Source of the DNA: Neiella litorisoli
GTDB lineage: Bacteria > Pseudomonadota > Gammaproteobacteria > Enterobacterales > Neiellaceae
Direction of reading: 5' to 3'
Assembly: GCF_014773395.1 (NCBI RefSeq)
Contig: NZ_JACXAF010000004.1
Location: forward strand, 164,832 to 228,831
DNA length: 64,000 bases
Positions 1-9,100 of this stretch are shown one piece after another (within the stretch, counting starts at the first letter, position 1; each line of letters starts with the position of its first letter). Position numbers and translations under genes: made by a program. The notes beneath the pieces are model-generated. The model was not told where the DNA came from. It did no database searches and was given only the letters and a program-made list of their open reading frames with translations.

Positions 1-22
1 CACAGAGACGTGGTGTGTAGTA

Positions 23-613
23 GTGTCGAAGCAAGTCGTGGCAGCCCAGAATTGCGGGCAGGTTTCAAAGGCTGACAGCCAAGAAGCTGCCTTTATGGCT
101 TTGTTCAATGCCGACAAAAACCGGCTCTACACCTACATCTATGCATTTGTCACCAACCGCGCGGCGGCGGATGATATTTTTCAAGAAACCAGCATGGCGC
201 TGTGGAAAGATTTCGCCAAATTTGAGCTTGGCACCAACTTTTCCAAATGGGCCAACGGCATCGCATTTAATCGAGTGTGTGATTATCGCCGCAAGCACAA
301 GCGCCTGACGTTGGGGTTAAGCGATAGCTTTCTTGATGAGCTGCAACAAGATGTCGCAGCAATGGATTCGGAAACAATGGATTCGGACGTCCACCAACAA
401 GAACAACAATGGCACCGGTTAGAACATTGCTGCGCCTTGCTGCCAAGTACCTTAAAGCAGATTTACACTCGGTTTTATGTCAATAACCTAAAAGCCCAGC
501 AGATTGCCGATGATACCGGCCGCTCGATCCATGCCATTCGCAAAGCGATCCACAAGCTGCGCAAAAAGCTGTTTGACTGCATCGAGCCCAAGCTTGATGG
601 AGATTGCCAATGA
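23..613 (+). CDS. ECF-type sigma-70 factor, planctomycete/verrucomicrobial-like family
   Basis: Likely an alternative sigma factor that directs RNA polymerase to the polysaccharide-utilisation genes that follow. Region 2 spans about residues 28-94, with the DDIFQET helix and the stretch TNFSKWANGIAFNRV that resembles the RpoE-like family common in Rhodopirellula and Verrucomicrobium. Region 4, with its helix-turn-helix (QQIADDTGRSIHAIRKAIHK), spans about 128-187. A linker of roughly 35 residues separates the two. The frame is open back to the window edge, so the GTG at 23 is only one possible start; a methionine at 95 is another, and the conserved part begins just after it. The stop codon overlaps the ATG of the next gene, which indicates translational coupling to the anti-sigma candidate. 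The family call is from pattern recognition; the target promoters are inferred (see 2626, 6016 and 13160). Confidence 0.88.
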   Translation: MSKQVVAAQNCGQVSKADSQEAAFMALFNADKNRLYTYIYAFVTNRAAADDIFQETSMALWKDFAKFELGTNFSKWANGIAFNRVCDYRRKHKRLTLGLSDSFLDELQQDVAAMDSETMDSDVHQQEQQWHRLEHCCALLPSTLKQIYTRFYVNNLKAQQIADDTGRSIHAIRKAIHKLRKKLFDCIEPKLDGDCQ

Positions 614-2334
614 GCCTCGACGATCGCTACCAACAGGTCCGCGAAATTGCCGATGCGATTTGCGATGACACCGTCTCACCATCTCAGCTGCAGCAATTAG
701 AACAACTGTTACACAACAACCCTGCGGCCAAAGCCTATTACCTCAAATACCTTGGCATGCATGTGCGCTTATCATCAGCGGCGGATGCGCCCATGGAATT
801 CGTTTATCGGAGGATGACCGAAGAATTTATCGTGCGGCCAAACTCAAGCGCCAACGACATCGAGCCACCAACGCTCACAGGCGTTTCGGAGCAGATTGTT
901 TCTGAGCCGATAGCCGCAGAGCAAACACACGGCCAACAAGAACCCCAACAAACCGCCAAGCGCCCCACTCGCCTCAAATTCGTGGCTCTGGTTATCATGC
1001 TAGCGAGCTTACTCATCGCCATGCTGTTTTGGCTGGATGAAATGGGCGAGCAGCACACGCCGCGAGAATTTAGCGCCGCTATTGTCTCGGGCAACTTATC
1101 GATTGTGAATTTGGGTCATATCGATGGTCATACTCTGTACGCTGGCGAGTATCACACCGACCATCAAGCGACCCTGCAACTGGCGACCGGTGAAACCATT
1201 GAATTGGCGCCCCATAGCCGGGTCAAATTTCTCAACAATCATGAGTTGGAGTTAAAACAAGGGGCCATTTCAATTACCCACGCCAATCAGCACAAGCTGA
1301 TATTGCATGGGCCGACATTTAGTCTCTATGGCTCCGAATCGACGGTCTCATTGGATTTAAGGCCGCTCAAACCGGTCGTGACCAGCGGCAAGCAAACGGT
1401 ACTGCTGCCGCAGCGCTGGCGCCCGACTCACTATTGGCCATTTGAAGGCCAAACCGACCGCGCTATCGATTCGGCTGGCAGCTCGGATGGTATCGTGTCG
1501 TCAGGCGCGACCAAAGCGCCCGGCTTGGTCGGCAAGTACAGCTATTCATTTGATAATAGTTATGACGCTCGCATTAATGTCGGTAGCGGCGGTGGCATTG
1601 CTCCGGCAACGGGCTCATTTGCGGCGACTGACGGCGTCACTATCGAAGCCTTAGTTGCGCCCAATTATTCTGCGGAAAAAGGCGACATGGATGAAATCTT
1701 CCGCAAAGATCAAGCCGATAAAGAGTTGCGGATGTTGCTGAGCTTTCAGCATAACCACACCAATAAAAGCTTTGTACGGCCCCAAGGCGACTACGCCGAA
1801 AGCCTGAGTTTTGGCCTGTATTTGGTCGGCCAAGGCTATCACGAACTGAAACTGGCGCTGGACGGTGTAGACGGCCGCCCTTCCCTTGCCGAGATTAATA
1901 GCGGCAAAACATTCCATGTGGTGGCAACTTACGATGTCAGCTCGGGACTAAAAGCGATTTATATCAACGGGGAAATGCTCGCCTATTACCAATATCCCCC
2001 TGGTCTGAAAATGCTAAGCGGCGGTACGGGTGCCGCCAACATTGGTAATTCGCCAAACTTAACTGAGCGATTTAGAAACCCACCAGACAAAGATCGGGTG
2101 TTTAATGAAGCGTTTACCGGCCTAATCGATGAAGTGGCATTTTATGATTACGCCCTGCCGCCATTGATGGTTGAGCGTCATTTTCAGCACAGCCAACAAG
2201 GCCTTAGTTACTTCGGATTCGAGCCAAGCTCAACACCGTTACCTCAGCAAATCAATTTGCAGTTACCGGCCAATCGTCGCATCGAGCTCGATCCGCTCAC
2301 CGGTCTTCCACATCAGATCATTGACACCAAATAA
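610..2334 (+). CDS. FecR-like transmembrane anti-sigma candidate with LamG domain
   Basis: Probably the membrane regulator of the sigma factor encoded just before it. The ATG at 610 overlaps the sigma stop codon (ATGA), so it is preferred over the TTG at 604. The first ~115 residues are cytoplasmic and resemble the N-terminal part of FecR-type anti-sigma proteins. One membrane helix follows (about 122-142, FVALVIMLASLLIAMLFWL). A FecR-like periplasmic region (about 155-250) contains LQLATGETIELAPHSRVKF. A LamG/ConA-like domain (about 272-525) begins HYWPFEGQTDRAIDSAGSS and contains the typical ATYDVSSGLKAIYINGE strand and GLIDEVAFYDYAL. LamG folds often bind carbohydrate, so direct sensing of polysaccharide is plausible, by analogy with RsgI-type anti-sigma proteins that carry carbohydrate-binding modules. 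That role is inferred. Confidence 0.85.
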   Translation: MSLDDRYQQVREIADAICDDTVSPSQLQQLEQLLHNNPAAKAYYLKYLGMHVRLSSAADAPMEFVYRRMTEEFIVRPNSSANDIEPPTLTGVSEQIVSEPIAAEQTHGQQEPQQTAKRPTRLKFVALVIMLASLLIAMLFWLDEMGEQHTPREFSAAIVSGNLSIVNLGHIDGHTLYAGEYHTDHQATLQLATGETIELAPHSRVKFLNNHELELKQGAISITHANQHKLILHGPTFSLYGSESTVSLDLRPLKPVVTSGKQTVLLPQRWRPTHYWPFEGQTDRAIDSAGSSDGIVSSGATKAPGLVGKYSYSFDNSYDARINVGSGGGIAPATGSFAATDGVTIEALVAPNYSAEKGDMDEIFRKDQADKELRMLLSFQHNHTNKSFVRPQGDYAESLSFGLYLVGQGYHELKLALDGVDGRPSLAEINSGKTFHVVATYDVSSGLKAIYINGEMLAYYQYPPGLKMLSGGTGAANIGNSPNLTERFRNPPDKDRVFNEAFTGLIDEVAFYDYALPPLMVERHFQHSQQGLSYFGFEPSSTPLPQQINLQLPANRRIELDPLTGLPHQIIDTK

Positions 2335-2335
2335 A

Positions 2336-2600
2336 TACCAATCCATGTAGACATTTGCTCAACTCAGAGCGAGTCCAGAGCGGATAGTTTTAGGCATTTT
2401 CAGTCATGAATAGTGCCTCTATTCTGGCTGAGAATAACGACAAAATAGCGGCTCTGGAACGCTCCTTTCAGGCGTTCGATAAAGGCTAGCACTCTTCGTT
2501 AATGCCCATATCCCAGAGAATGACTATGCCACACGGTCATTGCCTTGATTGCTAGCCTTTCTCGTTACGCTGAGTGGGCAAATGTCTACATGGATTGGTA
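2336..2600. mobile_element. MITE-like non-coding element with ~38-bp terminal inverted repeats
   Basis: The left end (from 2336) reads TACCAATCCATGTAGACATT and the right end (to 2600) is its exact reverse complement over 22 bases. Imperfect pairing continues to about 38-40 bases, as both ends go on into CTCAG-containing sequence ending in CGAG. The 265-bp element has no transposase reading frame, so it must have been mobilised in trans if it is mobile. A clear target duplication cannot be defined; the flanks share only short A/T sequence. It begins one base after the anti-sigma stop codon and ends 26 bp before the first bipartite promoter motif. A 22-base stretch at 61273 and an 11-base stretch at 19789 resemble its ends. 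Confidence 0.8.
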
Positions 2601-2604
2601 TAAC
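2596..2604 (+). promoter_or_regulatory. Outward extended -10-like sequence at MITE end
   Basis: The right end of the MITE plus two flanking bases reads TGGTATAAC, close to an extended -10 (TGnTATAAT) pointing at the GH106 gene. No convincing -35 was seen. The same end motif, as TGGTATAAT, occurs before the SulP gene at 19792. Activity is inferred only. Confidence 0.3.
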
Positions 2605-2606
2605 TC

Positions 2607-2629
2607 CCCCTGTTTTCTCAATACAGGGG
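2607..2629. repeat. Inverted repeat overlapping the first bipartite motif
   Basis: CCCCTGT (2607-2613) and ACAGGGG (2623-2629) are perfect reverse complements separated by nine bases. The right arm contains the GGGG that begins the bipartite promoter motif at 2626. CCCC also precedes GGGG at the third site (CCCCTTGGGG, 13154-13163). This may be an operator overlapping the promoter or a fortuitous hairpin. Confidence 0.35.
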
Positions 2630-2660
2630 TAGCAATTTTGTCGCCTGCGGCCTTTTCTTA
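2626..2660 (+). promoter_or_regulatory. Bipartite promoter-like motif, copy 1 (GH106 gene)
   Basis: GGGGTAGCAA (2626-2635), 15 bases, then CCTTTTCTTA (2651-2660). The same two blocks with exactly the same 15-base spacer occur at 6016 and 13160, each before another carbohydrate-enzyme gene. The start codon at 2710 lies about 49 bp past the second block, which suits a promoter with a short leader. The spacing between blocks matches ECF -35/-10 geometry. It is the best candidate target of the sigma factor at 23-613; this assignment is inferred. Confidence 0.65.
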
Positions 2661-2709
2661 GCAAAGCTAATCGTTGCCCGCCCTTTGGGCGCTAAAGGCC
2701 ATACACCCC

Positions 2710-5700
2710 ATGAACTTGAAAGCTCTGTTAATTGCCGGTGTCACATTCCATTTACTGTGTGCTTCCAGCAACGCCGAACAACTCTCGGCGCAAGACTTTA
2801 AAGACCCAGCGAAACCTTACCTGCCGAAAACCTGGATGCATGCCATGAACGGCAACCTCAGCAAACCGGGGTTCAGCGAAGACTTCAAAGCGATGAAAGA
2901 TGCCGGTATTGGCGGCGCCATATTCTTTCATGTCCATCGCCGCAACTGGCCCTACTCATCCCGTGGCCCAGTGCGCTTTGGCAGCGAGGCTTTTTTTGAC
3001 CACCTAGTTCACGCAGCAGCAGAAGCCGACAAAAATGACATTGAGTTTGGCATTCACAATGCCGATGGCTGGACCTCCAGCGGCGGCCCTTGGGTCACAC
3101 CTGAGATGTCAATGAAACGCATCACTTGGTCTGAACTGGCGATCAAAGGTGGCCAAACCGTGATGCCACCGCAGCCGGGTTACGCCGAAGGTTTGTATCA
3201 AGACGTGGCGGTGATTGCGCTGCCTGCCAACCCATTTAATCAAAGTAACGCCTTTGCCAAGGCTAAGCTCAGTGTTTCCGATCCAAATTTGGATGCCAGC
3301 GTCCTCGCCGATCAGGATTGGGATACGGAGTTAGCATTTAATAAAACCGCTGATGACCAATACTGGGTCCAAGTGGAACTCGACCAACCAACCGCGCTGC
3401 GCAGTTTGCAAATCGAAACGCCCAACCGACATGGCGACGCGGCCTTGCAAATTTCCGATGATGGCGTTCATTTCACCACCGTGGTTGAGAAACTGCGCCG
3501 ACCAAGAACCGGTGCCCGAATGTGGACCTTTAGCCCACAGTTGGTCAGCGAGCAGCAAGATGGCTACACCGCTAAATACTTCCGTTTAGTGTTTACCAAA
3601 CCAATTGCGCTAAAACGCTTTGACTTGTGGTCTGTACCGCGAATCAATGATTGGTTGTCGATGAATTCAATGGAGCGCGGCAAGCTCAGCCTTGCGCCAC
3701 AAATCAATCCGCAAGCTATCACCAAAGCCGACGAGGTGTTAGTGCTAAACCGTGGTGATCTGCCCAGCAATGGCGTTACATTGCCTGCTGGCAGCTGGCG
3801 AGTGCTCCGATTTGGCTACACCAGCACCGGTGCTTTTAATGTCCCCGCAACGGTCGAGGGAGAAGGCTTAGAAGTCGATAAATTTGATGCCGAAGCGTTG
3901 CGCCATCACTTTGATCAATACGTGGGCAAGCTGGTCAAAAAAGTCAAAGCGCAAGGCATTCAGTCACTTAAAGCTACTGAAATTGACAGTTATGAAGTCG
4001 GCGGCCAAAACTGGACTAAAGACATTGATAAGAGCTTTCAGGCAAAGTTTGGCTACGACTTCATCCCTTGGCTGCCATTGATGACCGGCCGCGTGATCGA
4101 ATCCCCTGAGCACGCCGGCGGCATTTTGCAGGAGTTTCGTCAGCACCAGTCTGATTTAATGGTGGAAAACTATTTTGGCGAGTTTACTCGGCTGGCCAAG
4201 CAATATGGTCTGGAATCTTATATCGAACCTTATGGTTGGGGGCCTTTTGATGAACTGGCCTCAGGCGGTCAGGCCGATCGTTTGATGGGAGAATTCTGGG
4301 TTCGCGATCAGGTTTACAATGGCCGAGTGTCTGCGGCCATTTCTTCTGGCCACATTTACGGCAAAAACATTATTTCGGCTGAATCCTTTACTTCGATTCG
4401 AACCGTCAATTGGTACGGTCACCCCTACTTTTACAAGCATTATGGCGACAAGATGTGGGCCCGTGGCATTAACGAAACCATGTTCCATCGCTTTGCTCAC
4501 CAGCCCAACAATCATATCAAGCCCGGCATGACCATGGACTCCATTGGCTCTCACATTGACCGTACCCAAACTTGGTGGGGCAATGGTGGCGCGGCGTGGT
4601 TTGACTACTTAGCTCGCGGCTCTTATCTGCTGCAACAAGGCGTACCAGATGCCGATTTTCTCATCCACTTGGGCGACTTAGCACCACTGCGAGTTGGTAA
4701 CGGCAACAATACGGGCGTACCCGATGGTTTTGGCTATGACTACACCAATACCGATGTATTGCTCAATCGAATTAGCGTCAAAGACGGCTGGCTGGTATTG
4801 CCTGAAGGCACCCGCTACCGCGCCCTGCAACTGTATAAAACCGACTACCTACATCTGAAAACCCTAAAGCGGGTGCAGCAGTTGGTCGCTGCCGGCGCCA
4901 CAGTGATTGGCGATAAACCCAAGCAGGTCATTGGCTACAGCGAATGGCCGCAACAAGCAGAATTCAATCGCATTGCCGATGAGCTTTGGGGCGATACCGC
5001 CAACACCATTAATCGCTATGGTAAAGGCATCGTCAGCAGCTTTAATCTTGAACAAAGCATTGTTGAGTTGGATTACCAGCCGGACTTACTAATCAACAAC
5101 TCTCCGGCGAAGTTCTTTGCCCAGCGCCGTATTGGCAACAACGATTTGTATTACTTCTATAACGATCAACCGACGTTTCAACAGCTGACCGTTGATTTGC
5201 GCGATGGCGATGGCACTCCGGAAATTTGGAACATTGATGATGGCAGCATTGAACAAATCAATAGCTATCGTCGCCAAGGCAAACGACTGATCACCGAGTT
5301 GGCGTTAGAGCCCTATGCTGGCCGCTTTGTTTACATCCGCCGCGATGACCATGCACCAAGTTACAACGGCAATCACTCGCAGTTGGTGAAAGACGTTTAC
5401 CAAAGTGGCAATGAAGCGCAGATCAGCGAACTCACTGGCGCTTGGTCGGTCGAGTTTGATCGCAAATGGGCAGGCCCCAGCAAAGTCAGCTTTGAGCAAT
5501 TAATGGATTGGACCGATAGCGCCATTGAGGGCATCAAATACTATTCCGGCACCGCCAATTACCACAAAACTTTTGCGCTAAGCGAGCAGCAGGCCAACAG
5601 TGATCAACCGCTATATCTGGATTTAGGCGATGTCCAGCAAATTGCCCAAGTCAGTATTAATGGCAAGCCGTTGGCGACGCTATGGAAGCCGCCATTTGCC

Positions 5701-5970
5701 GTTGATATTCGCAGCGCCGTTCAAGCTGGCGAAAACCAGTTAACGGTGGCGATCACCAACACTTGGGTCAATCGCCTGATTGGTGATGAAGCACTGCCTG
5801 ATACCAGCGGCTATAGCATGACCGGCGATACAGTTGCGTGGTTAAACAACAATGAGCCGCCACCAGCGAGTGAACGGGTCACCTTCACCGGCTTTAACTT
5901 CTTCATCAAACAACCGAAAGAATTACAAACGTCCGGCTTACTCGGCCCAGTTCGTTTGATCGCGCCCTAA
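2710..5970 (+). CDS. GH106-type alpha-L-rhamnosidase family protein, secreted
   Basis: Predicted periplasmic glycoside hydrolase that removes alpha-L-rhamnosyl residues. The ATG at 2710 starts a clear type I signal peptide (MNLKALLIAGVTFHLLCA..., cut near SNA/EQ); the upstream in-frame ATG at 2674 would add 12 residues and lie almost inside the promoter motif. The mature protein of about 1,060 residues has the GH106 barrel start (PKTWMHAMNGNLSKPGFSEDF, NADGWTSSGGPWV), the motif EIDSYEVGGQNWT, then LMGEFWV and HIYGKNIISAESFTS. Near the end there is a galactose-binding-like beta-sandwich (LDLGDVQQIAQVSINGKPLATLW...TNTWVNRLIGDE). The second GH106-like gene at 6105 shares all these blocks but is clearly divergent, which suggests different linkages. 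Preceded by bipartite motif copy 1. The family call is strong; the exact substrate is not shown by sequence. Confidence 0.85.
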   Translation: MNLKALLIAGVTFHLLCASSNAEQLSAQDFKDPAKPYLPKTWMHAMNGNLSKPGFSEDFKAMKDAGIGGAIFFHVHRRNWPYSSRGPVRFGSEAFFDHLVHAAAEADKNDIEFGIHNADGWTSSGGPWVTPEMSMKRITWSELAIKGGQTVMPPQPGYAEGLYQDVAVIALPANPFNQSNAFAKAKLSVSDPNLDASVLADQDWDTELAFNKTADDQYWVQVELDQPTALRSLQIETPNRHGDAALQISDDGVHFTTVVEKLRRPRTGARMWTFSPQLVSEQQDGYTAKYFRLVFTKPIALKRFDLWSVPRINDWLSMNSMERGKLSLAPQINPQAITKADEVLVLNRGDLPSNGVTLPAGSWRVLRFGYTSTGAFNVPATVEGEGLEVDKFDAEALRHHFDQYVGKLVKKVKAQGIQSLKATEIDSYEVGGQNWTKDIDKSFQAKFGYDFIPWLPLMTGRVIESPEHAGGILQEFRQHQSDLMVENYFGEFTRLAKQYGLESYIEPYGWGPFDELASGGQADRLMGEFWVRDQVYNGRVSAAISSGHIYGKNIISAESFTSIRTVNWYGHPYFYKHYGDKMWARGINETMFHRFAHQPNNHIKPGMTMDSIGSHIDRTQTWWGNGGAAWFDYLARGSYLLQQGVPDADFLIHLGDLAPLRVGNGNNTGVPDGFGYDYTNTDVLLNRISVKDGWLVLPEGTRYRALQLYKTDYLHLKTLKRVQQLVAAGATVIGDKPKQVIGYSEWPQQAEFNRIADELWGDTANTINRYGKGIVSSFNLEQSIVELDYQPDLLINNSPAKFFAQRRIGNNDLYYFYNDQPTFQQLTVDLRDGDGTPEIWNIDDGSIEQINSYRRQGKRLITELALEPYAGRFVYIRRDDHAPSYNGNHSQLVKDVYQSGNEAQISELTGAWSVEFDRKWAGPSKVSFEQLMDWTDSAIEGIKYYSGTANYHKTFALSEQQANSDQPLYLDLGDVQQIAQVSINGKPLATLWKPPFAVDIRSAVQAGENQLTVAITNTWVNRLIGDEALPDTSGYSMTGDTVAWLNNNEPPPASERVTFTGFNFFIKQPKELQTSGLLGPVRLIAP

Positions 5971-5982
5971 TTCAAGGAGCAA

Positions 5983-6012
5983 AAATTAAATCATCCCCAA
6001 ATTAAATCATCC
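5983..6012. repeat. Direct repeat AAATTAAATCATCC x2
   Basis: Two perfect 14-base copies start at 5983 and 5999, a 16-base period, immediately upstream of bipartite motif copy 2. The pair could be binding sites for a regulator on nearly the same helix face per 1.5 turns, or a simple duplication. It is not present at the other two motif copies. Confidence 0.6.
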
Positions 6013-6015
6013 AAA

Positions 6016-6050
6016 GGGGTAGCAAATTCCACTCTGCCCCACTTTTCTTG
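6016..6050 (+). promoter_or_regulatory. Bipartite promoter-like motif, copy 2 (second GH106 unit)
   Basis: GGGGTAGCAA (6016-6025), 15 bases, ACTTTTCTTG (6041-6050). The next start codon (6105) is 54 bp past the second block. The unit it would serve is GH106, polysaccharide lyase and alginate_lyase-fold protein, which have no further copy of the motif between them. See copy 1 for the reasoning. Confidence 0.65.
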
Positions 6051-6104
6051 TTAATTGTTAGTGCAATGTCCGCTGCAAATCGCAAGCGGAGACTGGAATG
6101 ATTC

Positions 6105-9100
6105 ATGCCAAGCCACAACCTGATGAGCGCCGCCGCGGGCGCCAATAAAGCCCATCGATTACTTCACATCGCCGGTGTTTGTTTCATATCGGCGCTAGTT
6201 GCCAGCTGCGGCGAAGCGCCACATCAACCAGCACCTGATTCAGCAGTTGCCCCCGCAACGTTTCAGCAATCAACTGAGCAGCAGCCAACTAGCAAGCTCC
6301 ATCAGCCCTCTAGTCCGATGCCGGAATCCTTCTATCAGGCGTCAACAGCCGAACTCAAACGCAATTTTCAAAACCCTCCGGATGCGGTTAAACCTTGGGT
6401 GTATTGGTATTGGGTGAACGATCATATTTCCAAAAGCGGCATCGAAAATGATTTAGCGGCAATGCAAAAAGCCGGCATCAGCACCGCACTGATCGGCATT
6501 ATTCACCTAAAGCCAAGTATTGGCGGTTATGGTTCAGTCGCAGCGCTGAGCGACGAATGGTGGGATCACCTGCGCTTCGCGATCGAAAAAGCGGCCGATT
6601 GCGATATTGATATTGGCCTGTTCAACTCGCCAGGCTGGAGCCAATCTGGTGGTCCTTGGGTTAATCTTGACCAATCCATGCGTTATTTGGATTCAACCGA
6701 ATACCAAGTCAGTGGACCGAGTCATCAGCCAATCACCCTAAGCGAGCCTGACGGTTTTACTCAAAGCGTTAAAGTCATTGCCTTTAAAACGCCCGCCGGT
6801 GAAGCGGAGCGACTGAATCAACAACAAACAACGATGAGCATTGAATCGCACGGTTTGTCGAACCCTATCGATGTGTCGGATAGCAAGGCATTGATAGACG
6901 GCGATCCGCAATCGGTTTACCTATTCCCGAGCGAACTGGTCAATCAAAAAAGCGAGGCCAACAGCGCCGCTGAACTGCAGATTGATTTTAACCATCAGCA
7001 GCCGTTACGGGCACAAACACTAGCGATTTATCCGCACCAGCCATTCTCCGCGCAGGCCACCTTATCGGCCAAAACTGCCAGCGGTGAGTTTCAGGTGATC
7101 CGCGAATTTTCGCTGCAGCGGCCGCGCGATAAAGCGGCGATTGGTCCTGATCATGACGCTCCGATAGTCATCAACTTTGCGCCGGTTGAATCGCAACAGT
7201 TCCGACTGTCACTGACTGCAATCAAACAAACCAAGGTAAACAGCGAGCAAGTACCGGGCCTTAAAGAAGTGGTGTTGTCGGCTGGCTACAAGCTTGAGCG
7301 CTATGTCGAGAAGAAGCTTGCCAAGGTTCACCCAACCCCGCAGCCGAAACATGATAGTTATATCTGGCCGGCGCCATTAACCGCGTCTGAGCCAGCAATG
7401 GCCATTGACGCCAGTCAGGTGTTAGATGTCACTGAATTTGTCAGCAACGGCCAGCTCAATTGGCATCCGCCCGAAGGTCAATGGACGGTGGTCCATTACT
7501 TTATGCGACCGACCGGCACCACCAATGGCCCATCCAGCGCCAATGCCAGAGGGCCGGAAATTGACAAGCTGAGCAAATCCATCGCTCAATTTCACTTCGA
7601 TGCCTACATCGGCCAGATCCTCACCACCATGAAACCCGAGCAACGGCGAGCGCTCAAGTACGCCGTGGTTGATAGCTACGAGCAAGGCGCACAAAACTGG
7701 ACCGATGGATTTGCCGATAAGTTCCAGCAACAGTTTGGTTATGATCCGATCCCCTTCCTGCCCGTTTATACCGGACGCATCGTCAACAGTGCTCAGCAAA
7801 GCGAGCGGTTCTTATGGGATATGCGCCGACTGGTGGCCGACAAAGTGTCTTACCAATACACCGCCGGACTGCGAGAGCGCGCCCATCAGCATGGCTTAAA
7901 ATTATGGTTGGAAAACTACGGTCACTGGGGCTTTCCGGGCGAGTTTTTACAGTATGGTGGGCAAGCCGATATTGTCAGTGGTGAATTCTGGGCGTCGGGC
8001 AACTTAGGCGCAATCGAACTCAAAGCGGCATCGTCTGCGGCGCACATTTACGGTCACAAAACCGTGATGTCTGAATCCTTCACCGCCGGCCGCAGCGACT
8101 CATTTAAAAACCATCCATGGCACTTTAAAAAGCGTGGCGACTGGTCATTTGTTGAGGGTATTAATCACACCCTGCTCCACGTTTATATTCAGCAAGCTTA
8201 CGACGACCGATTTCCCGGTGTGAATGCTTGGTTTGGCTCTGAGTTTAACCGTCATAACCCATGGTTTGATTTCATGGGCAGTTGGCTCGATTACATCAAG
8301 CGCGCTAACTATATGATGCAGCAAGGCAACTATGTCGCCGACATCATGTATTTTATCGGCGAAGATGTGCCGAAAATGACCGGTGAGCTAAAACCTGCGG
8401 TGCCAGCCGGTTATTCCTATGATTTCATTAACGCCGAAGTCATTCTCAACCGCCTAACAGTACAAGATGGCGAGTTTGTCTTACCCAACGGCATGCGTTT
8501 CAAGTTGTTGGTGCTGCCCAACCTTGCCACCATGAGGCCTCAAGTGCTCACTAAGCTCAGCCAACTGGTGGCCGATGGCGGTGCTATTTATGGCCCGAAG
8601 CCGAGCCACTCACCGAGCTTGCAAAACTATCCTGCAGCCGACAAAAAAGTTACGCAACTGGCCAATGCGTTATGGCAACAAATAGATGGGTATCAGATCA
8701 AACAAGCTCAGTTTGGCAACGGTCAGGTGTTTTATTCCACGGAAGCCAAGGTCGACTTGGCGACCATCATGGCACAACTAAAGCGCCCTGAAGACCTCAG
8801 TGGCTTGCCCGAATCAGTGATTTGGAGTCATCGCCAAAGCGACAGTCACGACATTTACTTTATTGCCAACCAGTCCGAGTCCGACATCTCCATCGCGCCA
8901 AGTTTTCGCTCGCAGGCTGACTTGCGCCCGCCCCAGCGTTGGGATGCGGTTACCGGCCAAATCCAACAAGTCGGCCAATTTCTGCAGCAGCAGGGCCGCG
9001 TCACAGTGCCAATGACGCTAAAAGGTTTGGAGTCCACCTTTGTGGTTTTTGCCCGGACGGCCGACACGCCCGCTATCAACAGCGCAAACAGTATGCAACA

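Noticed and set aside
2336..2600. Autonomous insertion sequence
   Set aside because: Inverted ends are present but there is no transposase reading frame in 265 bp.
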